A stretch of 60,782 nt of DNA from an uncultured Pseudomonadota bacterium (GTDB lineage Bacteria > Bdellovibrionota_B > Oligoflexia > Oligoflexales > CAIYRB01), in NCBI GenBank assembly GCA_903915625.1, contig CAIWTN010000141.1, positions 1-60,782 of the forward strand, read 5' to 3'. Under the pieces are notes generated by a model that was not told where the DNA came from, did no database searches, and worked only from the letters and a program-made list of their open reading frames with translations. The translations under genes and the position numbers were made by a program. How positions within the stretch are numbered: the first letter of the stretch is position 1; the number at the start of each line of letters is the position of its first letter. Positions 35,322 through 45,169 of this stretch are shown piece after piece.

Positions 35322-35957
35322 CGCCAGGCGCAAACGCTGCTGATACCAGCGATTATGCAGCCAGCGGACTGCCATGGCCACGCTTAGCATGATGCTAAGT
35401 AGTACCAGTTGATTCACGACCACCATGGTCACTGAGCCGGCCTTCTTTGGATCCATGAATGGGTACGGGAACCACGAGCGAAACTGCGCCATAGTAAACG
35501 TATAAATGGCGTAAAGTAGCGGGTAGCTGATCCACGACATCGTACTTTTCATACTGATTCTAGTCGTTGGTGGCTGCATCGCATAATCAATCAAGAAGTA
35601 GATGAAAGCACCACTATGTAAATAGGCCACTGTTGCAAAAGTAAGCTTATCGGGGATTACAAAGATTCCGTGCAGCACCGCCCAATAGACGAAGGTGGTC
35701 TGCGACATAAACAGAACTAACGCACCACGCAGCGACTCATAGGTTGCAGAGCTCATGGGGCGTAGCCGAAAAAATGGCGACCAACGATAGAGGATAAACA
35801 AGGCGCAGATCGTGTTTGATTGAGTGGTGAAGTACTGCCAGTAGTTGAAATAGGAATAGTTGGGGATTATTGCGGCAAAAGAAAACATCACTTGGATGAT
35901 GGAGTAGACAAGCGAGACACCGACTGCGAGCGAGAACCAGGTGTAGATGGGTTTCAT
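35313..35957 (-). CDS. Pr6Pr-family membrane protein
   Basis: A 214-aa protein with about six membrane helices. FTTQSNTIC in the second helix region, the HGIFVIP segment and WFPYPFMDP between helices five and six are signatures of the Pr6Pr (FAR-17a/AIG1-like) family. Function is unknown in bacteria. Its stop overlaps that of the cNMP-binding gene tail to tail. Confidence 0.75.
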   Translation of the reverse strand: MKPIYTWFSLAVGVSLVYSIIQVMFSFAAIIPNYSYFNYWQYFTTQSNTICALFILYRWSPFFRLRPMSSATYESLRGALVLFMSQTTFVYWAVLHGIFVIPDKLTFATVAYLHSGAFIYFLIDYAMQPPTTRISMKSTMSWISYPLLYAIYTFTMAQFRSWFPYPFMDPKKAGSVTMVVVNQLVLLSIMLSVAMAVRWLHNRWYQQRLRLALN

Positions 35958-36259
35958 TGGGGTCTTTCACAAGCTCTATGTACGTTTGGTGGCTGTACGG
36001 CCTAAAACAAGCATAAGTGTACAATTCTTTTGCCGGAGATGTGAAATCTAGGTGTGATAACAAATAAAATCGGGGGTTTAGGAAAAGGGAACACCTCCTG
36101 CCTCCGCACTTGCCAGCGGTGGACACGTCATGTCGTTCGCAAGTTACCCTTCTTCGTAGCATCTTGCCATGTCGACTTGCCGACAACGCCAACAACTACT
36201 GAAGCCGGCATATGGTTATTTTTTAGCAACGGACGCTTTCACTGGAGAAAAGCCATTTT
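35958..36259. other. 302-base gap, no supported gene
   Basis: It lies between divergent genes (leftward Pr6Pr, rightward small gene) and probably holds both promoters. A 69-codon GTG reading ends in an ATGA overlap with the next gene, but its sequence is not protein-like and lacks a good ribosome binding site. No strong hairpin is seen. Confidence 0.4.
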
Positions 36260-36601
36260 ATGATAATTACCGAAAGCCTCGTGGGATTCACCCGGTCAGG
36301 TACAAAGATTTTCGCTTATCTGACCAAGGATAGGCCTCATCTCTCCAAGAAAACCAAGCATTTTAGCGAAGCGGATCACTTTGATGCTGTTTGTGTATTC
36401 CAATGTCTCGTACTCAGAGCCTTCAGGCAATATGGCGAGCGATCGCAGGAGTTTGATGAAATGCGAACAATGGAAGCCTTCCACATGGAGCGGATTAGCG
36501 ATGAATCTTTCGCTCTGGAAAAGCAATCACTCGGGCTTATCACTTCTGTTCATATCAGAAATTATGGCGAGAGCCGTCTTCATCACCCGCTCCTCAAATA
36601 A
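36260..36601 (+). CDS. hypothetical protein, converging and overlapping with next gene
   Basis: Unrecognised 113-aa protein. It opens MIITESLVGFTRSGTKIFAY and continues with SEADHFDAVCVFQCLV and ISDESFALEKQSLGLITS, with balanced composition and no signal peptide. GGAG lies 12 bases before the ATG, which is somewhat far. The last 25 codons overlap the opposite-strand gene. The antisense reading of the same stretch (leftward, 76 codons from a TTG) looks less protein-like. Confidence 0.5.
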   Translation: MIITESLVGFTRSGTKIFAYLTKDRPHLSKKTKHFSEADHFDAVCVFQCLVLRAFRQYGERSQEFDEMRTMEAFHMERISDESFALEKQSLGLITSVHIRNYGESRLHHPLLK

Positions 36602-36925
36602 TGCAGCATTTGGCCCGACAAACGGATTCACAGCCAAATTTTGATTCTTGTCACCCTTGGCTAGGTAGTAAACCCTCTTGCCGGGTACGTACCTATTTTC
36701 TAAGCGTCCGGGCTCAGTCATAGTTATGATATGGTATTCTTGGTTACACTTGCAGAAATCTAGAATGAGATTGACCTCATAGCCTCGAAAAATCGCCGAA
36801 AGATCATCAAATTTGAGACCAAGCCATTCGAGCTCAAGCGAATTTAAGATGGTGCCCGTGCGACGGTAAAAAGCATGAACATCGAACGTCAGTTCCATTT
36901 TGTATTCTGCAGCGGTCCCAGGCAT
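36527..36925 (-). CDS. hypothetical protein, converging and overlapping
   Basis: Unrecognised 132-aa protein with a good site (GGGGAG nine bases before the ATG). Soluble, mixed alpha/beta look, no signal peptide. The core reads YEVNLILDFCKCNQEYHI with a CxC pair. Codon use looks ordinary. The 3' end overlaps the convergent rightward gene by 75 bases. Confidence 0.55.
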   Translation of the reverse strand: MPGTAAEYKMELTFDVHAFYRRTGTILNSLELEWLGLKFDDLSAIFRGYEVNLILDFCKCNQEYHIITMTEPGRLENRYVPGKRVYYLAKGDKNQNLAVNPFVGPNAALFEERVMKTALAIISDMNRSDKPE

Positions 36926-37094
36926 AGTCGTCGCTCCCCTATACCCATATCGGCAGAATTTGAGTGAAATTGAGAGCAGTTTATAGTCGAGTCATTGCCG
37001 AGAAGGGTTGGCTGAGTAAAGTGCGGGCTTGGTTCGGTTCAGTTGCTGTAGGTAATGTCATGATGCTTCTGAAAGTAAGCGAATCCGGCTGTTC

Positions 37095-40000
37095 TCATTT
37101 GCAGAGAATGACGACGCGCGCAGTCCAATTGCCATCGCCGCCATTGTTGGTTGAACAAGAAGTGCCTCCAGTGGCGCAGACATCAACGTTCGATCCAATC
37201 TGAGCGGCGTAGCAAGCATAGCCGCCACCGCTGAAAGTTGCATTGTTGGTAGCGTTATGGAACTTGATCCCCATCACAACCGTCTTTCCCGCGGGACATG
37301 TGGCTGTTTTAGTCGTGCCGCAAGCTCCCCATCCGCTGTCTACTGAAACCAAGGAGTCCACGCTACCAGCGCCAGTGATGCGTCCACTCCCAGTGACATT
37401 GACGTTGCCATTAACCTCCAAAGCGGCTGTCGGTGCCGAGGTCCCAATCCCCACATTACCCGTTGTCGTCAGAGTCCCCTGCACGCTCAAATTATCATTG
37501 AGCGCTACAGCACCCGAGCTTGTCGAGGCACTAAAGTCTTTCACCCACGACGCATAGACCTTACTACCGGACTTAATCAGCGTAACTAAAGTGTCATTAC
37601 CCGGAGTCACAACTACAGGGCAATTCGGATTACAGTAAAAGGTCAACCCTGTGCTGGAGAAAGTATAGTTACCGCCTGTTGGACTAGTGAGAGCGAGCGT
37701 GTAAGATGCACCGTCGACCATCGAATTTGCGGTAAATGTGATAGTCCCAGCAGCAGCACTTGTGGACTGAATATTACCGGATTTCCAATCAATCGTTGCC
37801 GTAGACCCAGTCACAAAGGCACCAACAATCTGGCCACCAGTGACAGTTAGCGATCCAGTCATAGTGTCGCCGGCCTTATTAAGCTTGGTCAACAGATCAG
37901 CCGCGGCAGTTGCAGCTATGGTGATACTTCCAGCACCGTTAGTGATGCTAATCCCGGACCCAGCGGTCAGTACATTTAAATTGTAATTAGTCCCATTACC
38001 GATAAGTAGCTGGCCGTTTGTTGGTGCCGTCCCAATACCGGTGCCGCCATTCGCAATGGCGATGGTTCCGGATGTTATAGTCGATGCATTGAGGGCGGGT
38101 ATATCACTCGCAGATAATACTGTGCCGTTGGTAACACGTCCCTTAAGATCGACGGTTACTTTGGTGTACGCACCAGCACCAACTCCGGTCGTTGATAGCG
38201 TCGGGTTGGGAAAGTTGCCGCTCAAATCGCCGCCCGCGGCGCCACTTGGAGTCACACTAGAAGTCCAGGACAAAGCACCCGTACCGTTAGTAGCAAGCAC
38301 TTGGCCCGATGCGCCGTCGGCTGATGGGAGAGTCCAGACGGTGGAGCTAGCAAGAGTGTCGGGAGATTTAAGGGCGAGATAGTTGGTGGAGCCTTTGTCA
38401 TTAAGGACAATGCGACTTGCCGCAGTGCCATTGCCCTGCAGAGTCACGTTGCCTTGGGTCACGTTAGCCCCGGAGGTAATCGTTCCGGTCGTATTGATTG
38501 TGGTTGAGCCACCGATCGTCGAAGATCCATTCATCGTGGCAGTTGTAAGAGTCTTATTGGTCAGCGTTGATGCGCCTGCCTCGGTGACGATCACTCCTGA
38601 TGCTGGGAAAGTAGCGGTGGAACTTACACCAGTACCGCCGTTAGCGGCGTTTAAAATTCCTGATCCGATGACCGATGCTGGCAAAGTGGGGATATCGTTC
38701 ACAGTAAGCGTGCTGCCTGCAGTGATGCGGCCTTTACTATCTGCAACTACTTTCGCATAAGTACCCGCAGCGACTCCGGTTGCAGTTAATGTCGGACTGG
38801 GGAAATTACCCGTCAAATCCCCGCTCGCTGCGCCGGTTGGAGCAAGACCGGAGACCCAAGACAAAGCGCCCGTGCCGTTAGTGGCAAGAACTTGGCCCGA
38901 TGAGCCATCGGCTGATGGGAGAGTCCAGACGGTGGAGCTAGCAAGAGTGTCGGGAGATTTGAGGGCGAGATAGTTAGTAGTGCCTTTGTCATTTAATACG
39001 AGTTTATTGGCAGTGGAACCGTCCCCTTTGACGCTGATGTTACCCTGCGAGGAAATCGATCCAGAAGAAGTAATCGATCCCGAGTTGACAGTGCCGGTCG
39101 TGTCGATTGTAGTCGAGCCACCAATCGTCGAAGATCCAGTGATCGTTGCTGCACTAAGAATCTTGTTGGTCAGCGTTGATGCGCCTGCTTCAGTGACTAT
39201 CACTCCAGATGCAGGATACGTTGCGGTGGAGCTAACACCGGTACCACCGTTGGCTGAGGGTAATAGACCAGTCACTGCTGCAGACTGAGCAAGATTTAAC
39301 GCAGCAAATGACGGCACTCCCCCACCGCTTGGAACTGACAAGATTTGATAGGCTGAGCCAGCACTCGTCGTAAATACATTGCCGCTGCCGTTGCCAAGAA
39401 CGACGCCGTTACTTGTCAGGCTACTGGTGCCAGTACCGCCGTTAGCGACGTTTAAAACTCCCGATCCGATGACCGATGCTGGCAAAGTGGGGATATCGCT
39501 CACGATGAGCGTGCTACCAGCAGTGATGCGGCCTTTGCTATCTGCAACTACTTTCGCATAAGTACCCGCAGCGACTCCGGTTGCAGTTAATGTCGGACTG
39601 GGGAAATTACCCGTCAAATCCCCGCTCGCTGCGCCGGTTGGAGCAAGACCGGAGACCCAAGACAAAGCGCCTGTGCCGTTAGTGGCGAGCACTTGGCCCG
39701 ATGAGCCATCGGCTGATGGGAGAGTCCAGACGGTGGAGCTAGCAAGAGTGTCGGGAGATTTGAGGGCGAGGTAGTTAGTAGTGCCTTTGTCATTGAGGAC
39801 GATGCGACTTGCCGCAGTGCCATTGCCCTGCAGAGTCACGTTACCTTGCGTCACATTCGCGCCGGACGTAATCGTTCCGGTTGTGTTTATTACGGTAGAG
39901 CCACCGATCGTCGAAGACCCATTGATCGTAGCTGCAGTAAGTGTCTTGTTAGTCAGCATTGATGTACCTGCTTCAGTGACGATCACTCCCGATGCTGGGA

Positions 40001-40937
40001 AAATAGCAGTTGAGCTAATACCGGTACCGCCGTTAATTCCACTCAGCTGACCGGAAACTATCTTGCTAGCATCAAGCCCAGGGATATCAGTGCCACTTAA
40101 TGAACTGCTGCCGATCACTTGACCTTTATTGTTCGTTATCACTTTGGTGTAAGTACCCACGGATCCAACTGGGCTCAGTGCTACTGTTGCCGTGCCGCTC
40201 CCGTTGGTTACTGAAATGCCCTCGCCTGCTGCAACACTAGCCGTACCGGGGAAATTACTCGACGTGCCACTCGCATTAGAAGCAGCGGCAGCAATCCAGC
40301 GACTACCGCTATATGTTAAAACCTGGCCAGAACTAGGTGCCGCACCAGTCACAGTCTGAACTGGCAGAGTCGCCAAATCTGGGCTAGCCCAGATAAGCTG
40401 CCCTTGAGCATTTTTCGTTAAAAACTGATTCGAGCTGGGCAGCGACTTCAGGGTCAAACCTAATTGCCCGTTATCATCGAAGGACAGTGTCTTCGGATCG
40501 ACCGGCACCCGCAAGGCCAGAGGCACAAAGTTATATTGTTGGCGCGGATAGGTTTTGCCGCCCGACGTGACTTCGATAAACACTGGATTGCTGCCATCAC
40601 CAAATACTTCGGCCACTTCGGTACCACTCAGCGTGATCACCAAGGTAAATACACCCTGATTTAGATTCACAGCACCGAAGTCCAGTGTCGGCCCGAGCGC
40701 GGAACCCGCAGATACAGCGCTCCAAAATTTAACCGTGATATCTGTCGGACCAACTTGCGCGGCACCATCCTGCTGCGTCAGTCGCCCTGAGTAACTAAGG
40801 GAAAATGATGAAGCATCGGCCGCACGGGCGGAAACTGCAGATAGAGTGACTACGAGCGAAAACACAAATCCCGTAATCCAGACAACCCAGCGGGCATCGG
40901 ACTGCTTTGGTTTATTTGTGTGTATGCCACTGAGCAT
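37095..40937 (-). CDS. large secreted tail-fibre-like repeat protein (adhesin candidate)
   Basis: A 1280-aa exported protein. After the signal peptide (cut near SARAAD) comes an N-terminal domain (about 45-150: [27 protein letters not shown]) often found at the head of such proteins. The middle (about 200-1010) is built of low-complexity beta-rich repeats with phage-tail-fibre phrases such as [16 protein letters not shown] and [12 protein letters not shown], including three copies of a 111-117-residue unit. The last 85 residues form a compact domain with eight Cys ([17 protein letters not shown]...ACYAAQ...[10 protein letters not shown]...VILCK), likely a disulfide-stabilised, lectin-like tip. 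The role in attachment is inferred. The ATG at 40937 is preferred to a TTG at 40949. Confidence 0.75.
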   Translation of the reverse strand: MLSGIHTNKPKQSDARWVVWITGFVFSLVVTLSAVSARAADASSFSLSYSGRLTQQDGAAQVGPTDITVKFWSAVSAGSALGPTLDFGAVNLNQGVFTLVITLSGTEVAEVFGDGSNPVFIEVTSGGKTYPRQQYNFVPLALRVPVDPKTLSFDDNGQLGLTLKSLPSSNQFLTKNAQGQLIWASPDLATLPVQTVTGAAPSSGQVLTYSGSRWIAAAASNASGTSSNFPGTASVAAGEGISVTNGSGTATVALSPVGSVGTYTKVITNNKGQVIGSSSLSGTDIPGLDASKIVSGQLSGINGGTGISSTAIFPASGVIVTEAGTSMLTNKTLTAATINGSSTIGGSTVINTTGTITSGANVTQGNVTLQGNGTAASRIVLNDKGTTNYLALKSPDTLASSTVWTLPSADGSSGQVLATNGTGALSWVSGLAPTGAASGDLTGNFPSPTLTATGVAAGTYAKVVADSKGRITAGSTLIVSDIPTLPASVIGSGVLNVANGGTGTSSLTSNGVVLGNGSGNVFTTSAGSAYQILSVPSGGGVPSFAALNLAQSAAVTGLLPSANGGTGVSSTATYPASGVIVTEAGASTLTNKILSAATITGSSTIGGSTTIDTTGTVNSGSITSSGSISSQGNISVKGDGSTANKLVLNDKGTTNYLALKSPDTLASSTVWTLPSADGSSGQVLATNGTGALSWVSGLAPTGAASGDLTGNFPSPTLTATGVAAGTYAKVVADSKGRITAGSTLTVNDIPTLPASVIGSGILNAANGGTGVSSTATFPASGVIVTEAGASTLTNKTLTTATMNGSSTIGGSTTINTTGTITSGANVTQGNVTLQGNGTAASRIVLNDKGSTNYLALKSPDTLASSTVWTLPSADGASGQVLATNGTGALSWTSSVTPSGAAGGDLSGNFPNPTLSTTGVGAGAYTKVTVDLKGRVTNGTVLSASDIPALNASTITSGTIAIANGGTGIGTAPTNGQLLIGNGTNYNLNVLTAGSGISITNGAGSITIAATAAADLLTKLNKAGDTMTGSLTVTGGQIVGAFVTGSTATIDWKSGNIQSTSAAAGTITFTANSMVDGASYTLALTSPTGGNYTFSSTGLTFYCNPNCPVVVTPGNDTLVTLIKSGSKVYASWVKDFSASTSSGAVALNDNLSVQGTLTTTGNVGIGTSAPTAALEVNGNVNVTGSGRITGAGSVDSLVSVDSGWGACGTTKTATCPAGKTVVMGIKFHNATNNATFSGGGYACYAAQIGSNVDVCATGGTSCSTNNGGDGNWTARVVILCK
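38265..38597 (-). repeat. long internal repeat, copy 3
   Basis: Codes for the repeat unit starting GVIVTEAG and ending in GTGALSW (111 residues). It is very similar to copies at 38856-39206 and 39657-39989 at the DNA level, with identical stretches of tens of bases. Confidence 0.85.
38856..39206 (-). repeat. long internal repeat, copy 2
   Basis: Same unit as copies 1 and 3 but six codons longer, with a diverged middle ([20 protein letters not shown] in place of [15 protein letters not shown]). The segment after it ([19 protein letters not shown] and on) is also shared with copy 1. Confidence 0.85.
39657..39989 (-). repeat. long internal repeat, copy 1
   Basis: First copy of the unit in the protein order. 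Its central part ([19 protein letters not shown]) is the same as in copy 3, while its downstream flank matches copy 2, a mosaic pattern that suggests recombination or gene conversion among the copies. Confidence 0.85.
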
Positions 40938-41101
40938 ACTCAACCCCAATTCACCTGGTAAACCCGGGGTATAGGTGCCCCCGTCAGGCCCTGCTGGACC
41001 TAATGCTCCCTTCGGAGCTCAGGGGTAAAAGTTGAGGGGATATTTTATTTCAACAATTAACTCAATAATATCAGTGGTATATATTCCATGCCAGCGCGGT
41101 T

Positions 41102-42490
41102 TTAAATGCCTGCGCTAACGACCTGAGAAGCATTATCGCCGTGCACCACACCCAGGCCAACTTCAGCGGGGCTGAGCCCCGCTCCCGTGCCAGCCGGTCG
41201 TTGAGCCGATCGTTTCATGGCAGTGATTACCGAATCTAAACATTGCTGCCGCGCGGCAGCGCGGACTTTCGTACATGCCTCAACTAGCAAGGCTGATATT
41301 GCCGATAGTTGCGGAGCTGCAAACGAGCTACCCGCCTCAAAGTTATCTGTACTCCAACTAAAGACGCCGTCAGCTGGCGCTCCGATAGTTCGCCTCTGTG
41401 CTGCCTCATTGCCGCCGGGTACAGTCGCGGTTAGGCTGATTTGATCCGCAAAAACAGTCATATTCTCGGCAAATATCAAGTATGGCGCCGCCATTGATTG
41501 ATTTGTTACGCGCTCCAAATAGCTCTTGATGAGGCTGCTATCGTAAGTCGTCAAATCACCGACTGGGCCTAGGCCTGCTGCTTGCCGCCGCGAATTTAGG
41601 GCGCCTGACAAATCTGCGCCAGTATTACCAAGAGCCTTAATCACGATCTTTTCGCGGCTCATTTGATCGATTAACGTCGCAAATTCTGGATCTACTGCGG
41701 AGTCTTTTTCCGTACCAAGAAAGGCACGACTCATATTGACGATGGCAACGTCCCCCCTGCCCACAATAAAACGCATGCCCTCATTATATTTCGCCGCGGT
41801 AGCACTTACTGGCACGATGGTCAGCCGTGGAGCAATGGCAAGCAGGACATCAACGACGATATTGCCGTGATTCAGTCCCACCGGATTACCAAAGCGCGCT
41901 AGGGGTTCAATCTGAGCACCTTTGTAAAAATCACGCTGCTTGGATAATTGCTCATCCTCAAACACGTCAAAGACAGCTACCACGATCCCCTTCCCCTGGT
42001 GCTTGCCACGCAGCTCCGCGGCATCCAACAGGACAAACCCAGGATTATATTTACCGACAAGTCGGTTAATGCTTTGCCGCAGCTTCTCCAAGATGTCTTT
42101 AGCGGCGCGAAATGCCGCATCGTTATCCTGTTTAAACTTTGGTTCGTTGTCTTGAAAAAGCAGGTCCGCAGTCGCGACAAAATCGGTGATCTCGCCACCC
42201 CATTTTTGCGCCATCAAATCATCCAAAAGCAAACGTCCAAACTTTGGCTCAACTTCGCTGGGAATGGACAAAGAACAATACTTTGCCAAAGCTTGATCCA
42301 AATCACTATCAGCAGACATCCCAGTAAGAGTCGCGATTTTTGCCACAGCAGATTCGTAATCATTGCAGGCGCTGCCTGCATTTACTTGCGCAGGTACCAC
42401 TTCACTTAGCGCCGTCGAAGACTTCACCTTGGAACGGCAGGCAGAACTAACAACAAGAACGGTGACCAGAACACATACCGAAAACCGCAT
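41102..42490 (-). CDS. subtilase (S8) lipoprotein
   Basis: A 462-aa lipoprotein (lipobox VSSAC, Cys18) with a subtilisin-type protease domain. The catalytic residues fit: Asp175 (VAVFDVFED), His208 (LNHGNIV), oxyanion Asn289 (ALGNTG) and Ser389 (AGSSFAAP). About 150 residues lie before the protease core and may act as propeptide or inhibitor. Located between two big surface-protein genes, it may process them or act on outside targets; inference. TAGGAG precedes the ATG at 42490. Confidence 0.85.
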   Translation of the reverse strand: MRFSVCVLVTVLVVSSACRSKVKSSTALSEVVPAQVNAGSACNDYESAVAKIATLTGMSADSDLDQALAKYCSLSIPSEVEPKFGRLLLDDLMAQKWGGEITDFVATADLLFQDNEPKFKQDNDAAFRAAKDILEKLRQSINRLVGKYNPGFVLLDAAELRGKHQGKGIVVAVFDVFEDEQLSKQRDFYKGAQIEPLARFGNPVGLNHGNIVVDVLLAIAPRLTIVPVSATAAKYNEGMRFIVGRGDVAIVNMSRAFLGTEKDSAVDPEFATLIDQMSREKIVIKALGNTGADLSGALNSRRQAAGLGPVGDLTTYDSSLIKSYLERVTNQSMAAPYLIFAENMTVFADQISLTATVPGGNEAAQRRTIGAPADGVFSWSTDNFEAGSSFAAPQLSAISALLVEACTKVRAAARQQCLDSVITAMKRSAQRPAGTGAGLSPAEVGLGVVHGDNASQVVSAGI

Positions 42491-42512
42491 CAAATGACTC
42501 CTAGCTAGCGAC

Positions 42513-45008
42513 TCAAATGCCGTATTTACTCTTCAGATAAGCTTCGACAGATTGACGTTCGGCATCCGATAAAGCGCGGTCGTAAATCAATACCTCGGCG
42601 ATGTCGCCGTAGTACCATTCGTTGGATGCAGTACCACTGTAGCGGCGGCCGATCACAAATATACCGCTGGTAAACGTTGGCGGCGAATAAGTTGCCGCTG
42701 CCTGCAGCTGCACTCCATTTCGGTACAACTTGTAATCAGAAGTCGTTGATCGAATTGCAATTAAGTATGGACCAAGACTAGTTTCATCGGTAGGCGACAC
42801 CATATTGGGAGTTCGGTTAAAAAAATCCGAACCGTGCATCCAGCGCTTGGCGGTATGCTCATTGTATACGATTGAATCGAATACATTACCCGCCGCATTC
42901 ATGACTGTCGCGGGAGCACCGCCGGCAGCGGTACCAGTCGGTGTAAGTGTTGCTAGTTTCGTCACGACAAACATAGTCTTAGCCGTGATGCTGCCGCTAA
43001 AATTCCCTTGAAGGCCTGTAGTACTACCATTAAACCGCAACACCGGCAGACCATTGATCTGCCCCGTCTTAAAGATAGGCTGACTTGCCACTGTCGACTG
43101 AGTGACATTGAATCCGTTACCGCTCTCATCCATCCAAGTCGAAACTGCAGTGCCATCAGCGAGACCGTTTAAAGAATCAGCCCTCAGCCAAAGTTTGAGA
43201 TTGGGTATTGAGATCGGACCTTGGGACGTATAAGAGCAGCGGAAGCCAAGCATGCTATAAGTGAAGGTTGCGGGCCGATCGAGTAGTGCTGTAAACATGC
43301 CAGCATTAGCTCCATCGACGGCTCTAGCACCGCGGTACATGGAGCCGCCCGTACCGTTCACCTCAGGATAAAATCTACCGATCGCATGAGTCGAATTCCA
43401 GCTATCGTTCCACCATGCCTGCTGGGAACTCATAGGGACTAAGTGGGATCTGGGCGTCGTCACCGTACCAGTTTGCAACGATGGTGTTGCCGTTGTGTTG
43501 GTAAACTCAAGCCATGCAGCGGAATTGCCCGGCTTGTCACTGAGATTGATGTAATTCACCCATTGGGAAAGATTTCCGCCAATATCCCAAACAACGTTGC
43601 CATTAGTCAAAAACTGGCTGCGCCGTTGATTGAAGGTGCCACTGCTGCTAGCGACACAACTAGCGTTCACATATGCATTAAGATCGTTAGCATCCGCTGC
43701 GCATGGTCCAGTGGTAATGCTATCGCTATTACCCCGCGACAGCGTCCCACTGCCAACAGTCCCTCCACTCCAATTGACACCGTTGCGTGCTAAATTTGTC
43801 GCCACCGTCATCCACTCGGGATTCGTCATCAGATGATAACCGTTGCCAAGTGCGGAGCATTTAGCAATGGCGTCCGTTTGGGAAATACTAACCCACGGAA
43901 TTTGCCCTGCCTGAGCAGTCGCCACATTACTCACGTTAGACGCCGCGTACTTCTGCACACAGAAATCGCTAGTTCCATAAACCGGATTACCAGGAACTTT
44001 CACCCAGGTGCCACCAGCTAGGCCGCTGCAATCGAGCGGAGTCCAAGCGCAGCGGAATCCAACATCTGTATAGGATCCGCTGACAGCGTTAGATAGATCG
44101 AAATAAAATGGCCCAGAATAAGTGTTGTAGCTGTAGGACCCAGAGCGCGTAAGACCGCCCCCAGACCCGTTGGTCCCCGGATTATACTGGCCTATGCCCT
44201 GAGTCGAGGTCCAAGTATCTGTCCACCAGTTTTGAGCGCTATTTATTGGTACTAAGTGAGCTCTGGGGGTAGTCGCAGTGCCGGTCGTCAACGCAGCGTT
44301 AGTGAATTCCATTCGCGAAGCTGAGCCGGACGCTGGCTTGTCGTTGACGTTGGCGTAATTAACCCACTGCAGGAGATTACCGCCAATATCCCATACCACG
44401 CTGCCGTTCGACAGATACTGCGTACGCCGCTGATTAAATGTTCCCGTGCTACTACCGGCGCAACTGCTATTTACATATGCATTAGTGTCACTCGCATCTG
44501 CCGCACAACCGCTGCTTGTGGTGCTGCTACTATTGCCCCGCGATAGTGTCCCACTCCCAATCGCTCCCCCGCTCCAGTTGCTGGGAGTTCTCGCGATATT
44601 TGAGGCGATCGTCATCCACTCAGCATTGGTGATTAAGTGATACTGCGATCCCAATCCTGAACATGCACTGATCGCAGCGGGCTGCGTGACACTTACCCAA
44701 GGAGTAGTGGCAGCTTGAGAGGTGGGCACGCTACTCACATTCGCTGGCAAATATTTTTGCACACAGAAATCACTAGTGCCGTAAATACTATCGCCAGGCA
44801 CGGCCACCCAAGAGCCTCCTGCCAACCCAGAACAGCTTGCAGAGTTGCCGCGGCTCCATTTGTTCGATTTCAACAACGCACCAGGGCCCAACTGAGCCAG
44901 CGCCGTCGAACTGACGATCACCAACTCAGCAACGATGCCAATCAAACCACCGCTTGCCGCAAAACAGCGGTAATATTTCGCTTTGCTTGTTTTGCCCCGA
45001 GGCGTCAT
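42513..45008 (-). CDS. secreted protein with two SUMF1-like domains and a lectin-like domain
   Basis: An 831-aa exported protein with a signal peptide (ending TALAQ). Two tandem domains of about 262 residues (59-320 and 327-591) share CSGLAGG, YGTSDFCVQKY, ITNAEWMTIA, SGTLSRGN, VVWDIGGN-LxQW and GFRC, which fits the formylglycine-generating-enzyme (SUMF1/C-type-lectin) fold used by many non-enzymatic binding proteins. The last 225 residues (LKLWLRADSLNG to the end) are a LamG/concanavalin-A-like lectin domain (SDYKLYRNGVQL, GDIAEVLIYDRALSDAE). This layout suggests surface binding to sugars or proteins rather than catalysis. The ATG at 45008 has GGAG eight bases upstream; longer readings add an unlikely N-terminus. 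Confidence 0.78.
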   Translation of the reverse strand: MTPRGKTSKAKYYRCFAASGGLIGIVAELVIVSSTALAQLGPGALLKSNKWSRGNSASCSGLAGGSWVAVPGDSIYGTSDFCVQKYLPANVSSVPTSQAATTPWVSVTQPAAISACSGLGSQYHLITNAEWMTIASNIARTPSNWSGGAIGSGTLSRGNSSSTTSSGCAADASDTNAYVNSSCAGSSTGTFNQRRTQYLSNGSVVWDIGGNLLQWVNYANVNDKPASGSASRMEFTNAALTTGTATTPRAHLVPINSAQNWWTDTWTSTQGIGQYNPGTNGSGGGLTRSGSYSYNTYSGPFYFDLSNAVSGSYTDVGFRCAWTPLDCSGLAGGTWVKVPGNPVYGTSDFCVQKYAASNVSNVATAQAGQIPWVSISQTDAIAKCSALGNGYHLMTNPEWMTVATNLARNGVNWSGGTVGSGTLSRGNSDSITTGPCAADANDLNAYVNASCVASSSGTFNQRRSQFLTNGNVVWDIGGNLSQWVNYINLSDKPGNSAAWLEFTNTTATPSLQTGTVTTPRSHLVPMSSQQAWWNDSWNSTHAIGRFYPEVNGTGGSMYRGARAVDGANAGMFTALLDRPATFTYSMLGFRCSYTSQGPISIPNLKLWLRADSLNGLADGTAVSTWMDESGNGFNVTQSTVASQPIFKTGQINGLPVLRFNGSTTGLQGNFSGSITAKTMFVVTKLATLTPTGTAAGGAPATVMNAAGNVFDSIVYNEHTAKRWMHGSDFFNRTPNMVSPTDETSLGPYLIAIRSTTSDYKLYRNGVQLQAAATYSPPTFTSGIFVIGRRYSGTASNEWYYGDIAEVLIYDRALSDAERQSVEAYLKSKYGI

Positions 45009-45169
45009 TGAGCCAGCTCCACTTTGGGCGGACAGCCCGTCTTTGACCCGCATATGGGGAGGCCTTCGGACAAATTCGAACCAGCTAAAGAAAAGTAGTA
45101 TTACACCCATATTTTCATGGGTTTATGGTCAGGAAAAAAATCTCGACTCGGAAACCCGCGGTCAGCTTT

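Noticed and set aside
36054-36263. 69-codon rightward reading ending in ATGA overlap with the 36260 gene
   Set aside because: The overlap is suggestive, but the GTG start has only a distant GGAG (about 15 bases), and the sequence is not protein-like (many Trp, Cys, Arg and Thr in odd runs).
36296-36526. 76-codon leftward reading that starts directly after the stop of the 36925 gene (TGA TTG)
   Set aside because: It is antisense to the better rightward reading at 36260-36601 and has no ribosome binding site of its own.
45060-45100. T-loop-like string GGTTCGAAT on the leftward strand
   Set aside because: No acceptor stem, anticodon arm or CCA context can be built around it, so it is not a tRNA.
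45009-45110. 34-codon N-terminal extension of the SUMF1/lectin gene
   Set aside because: The ATG at 45008 has a good ribosome binding site and gives a normal signal peptide; the extension would bury it.
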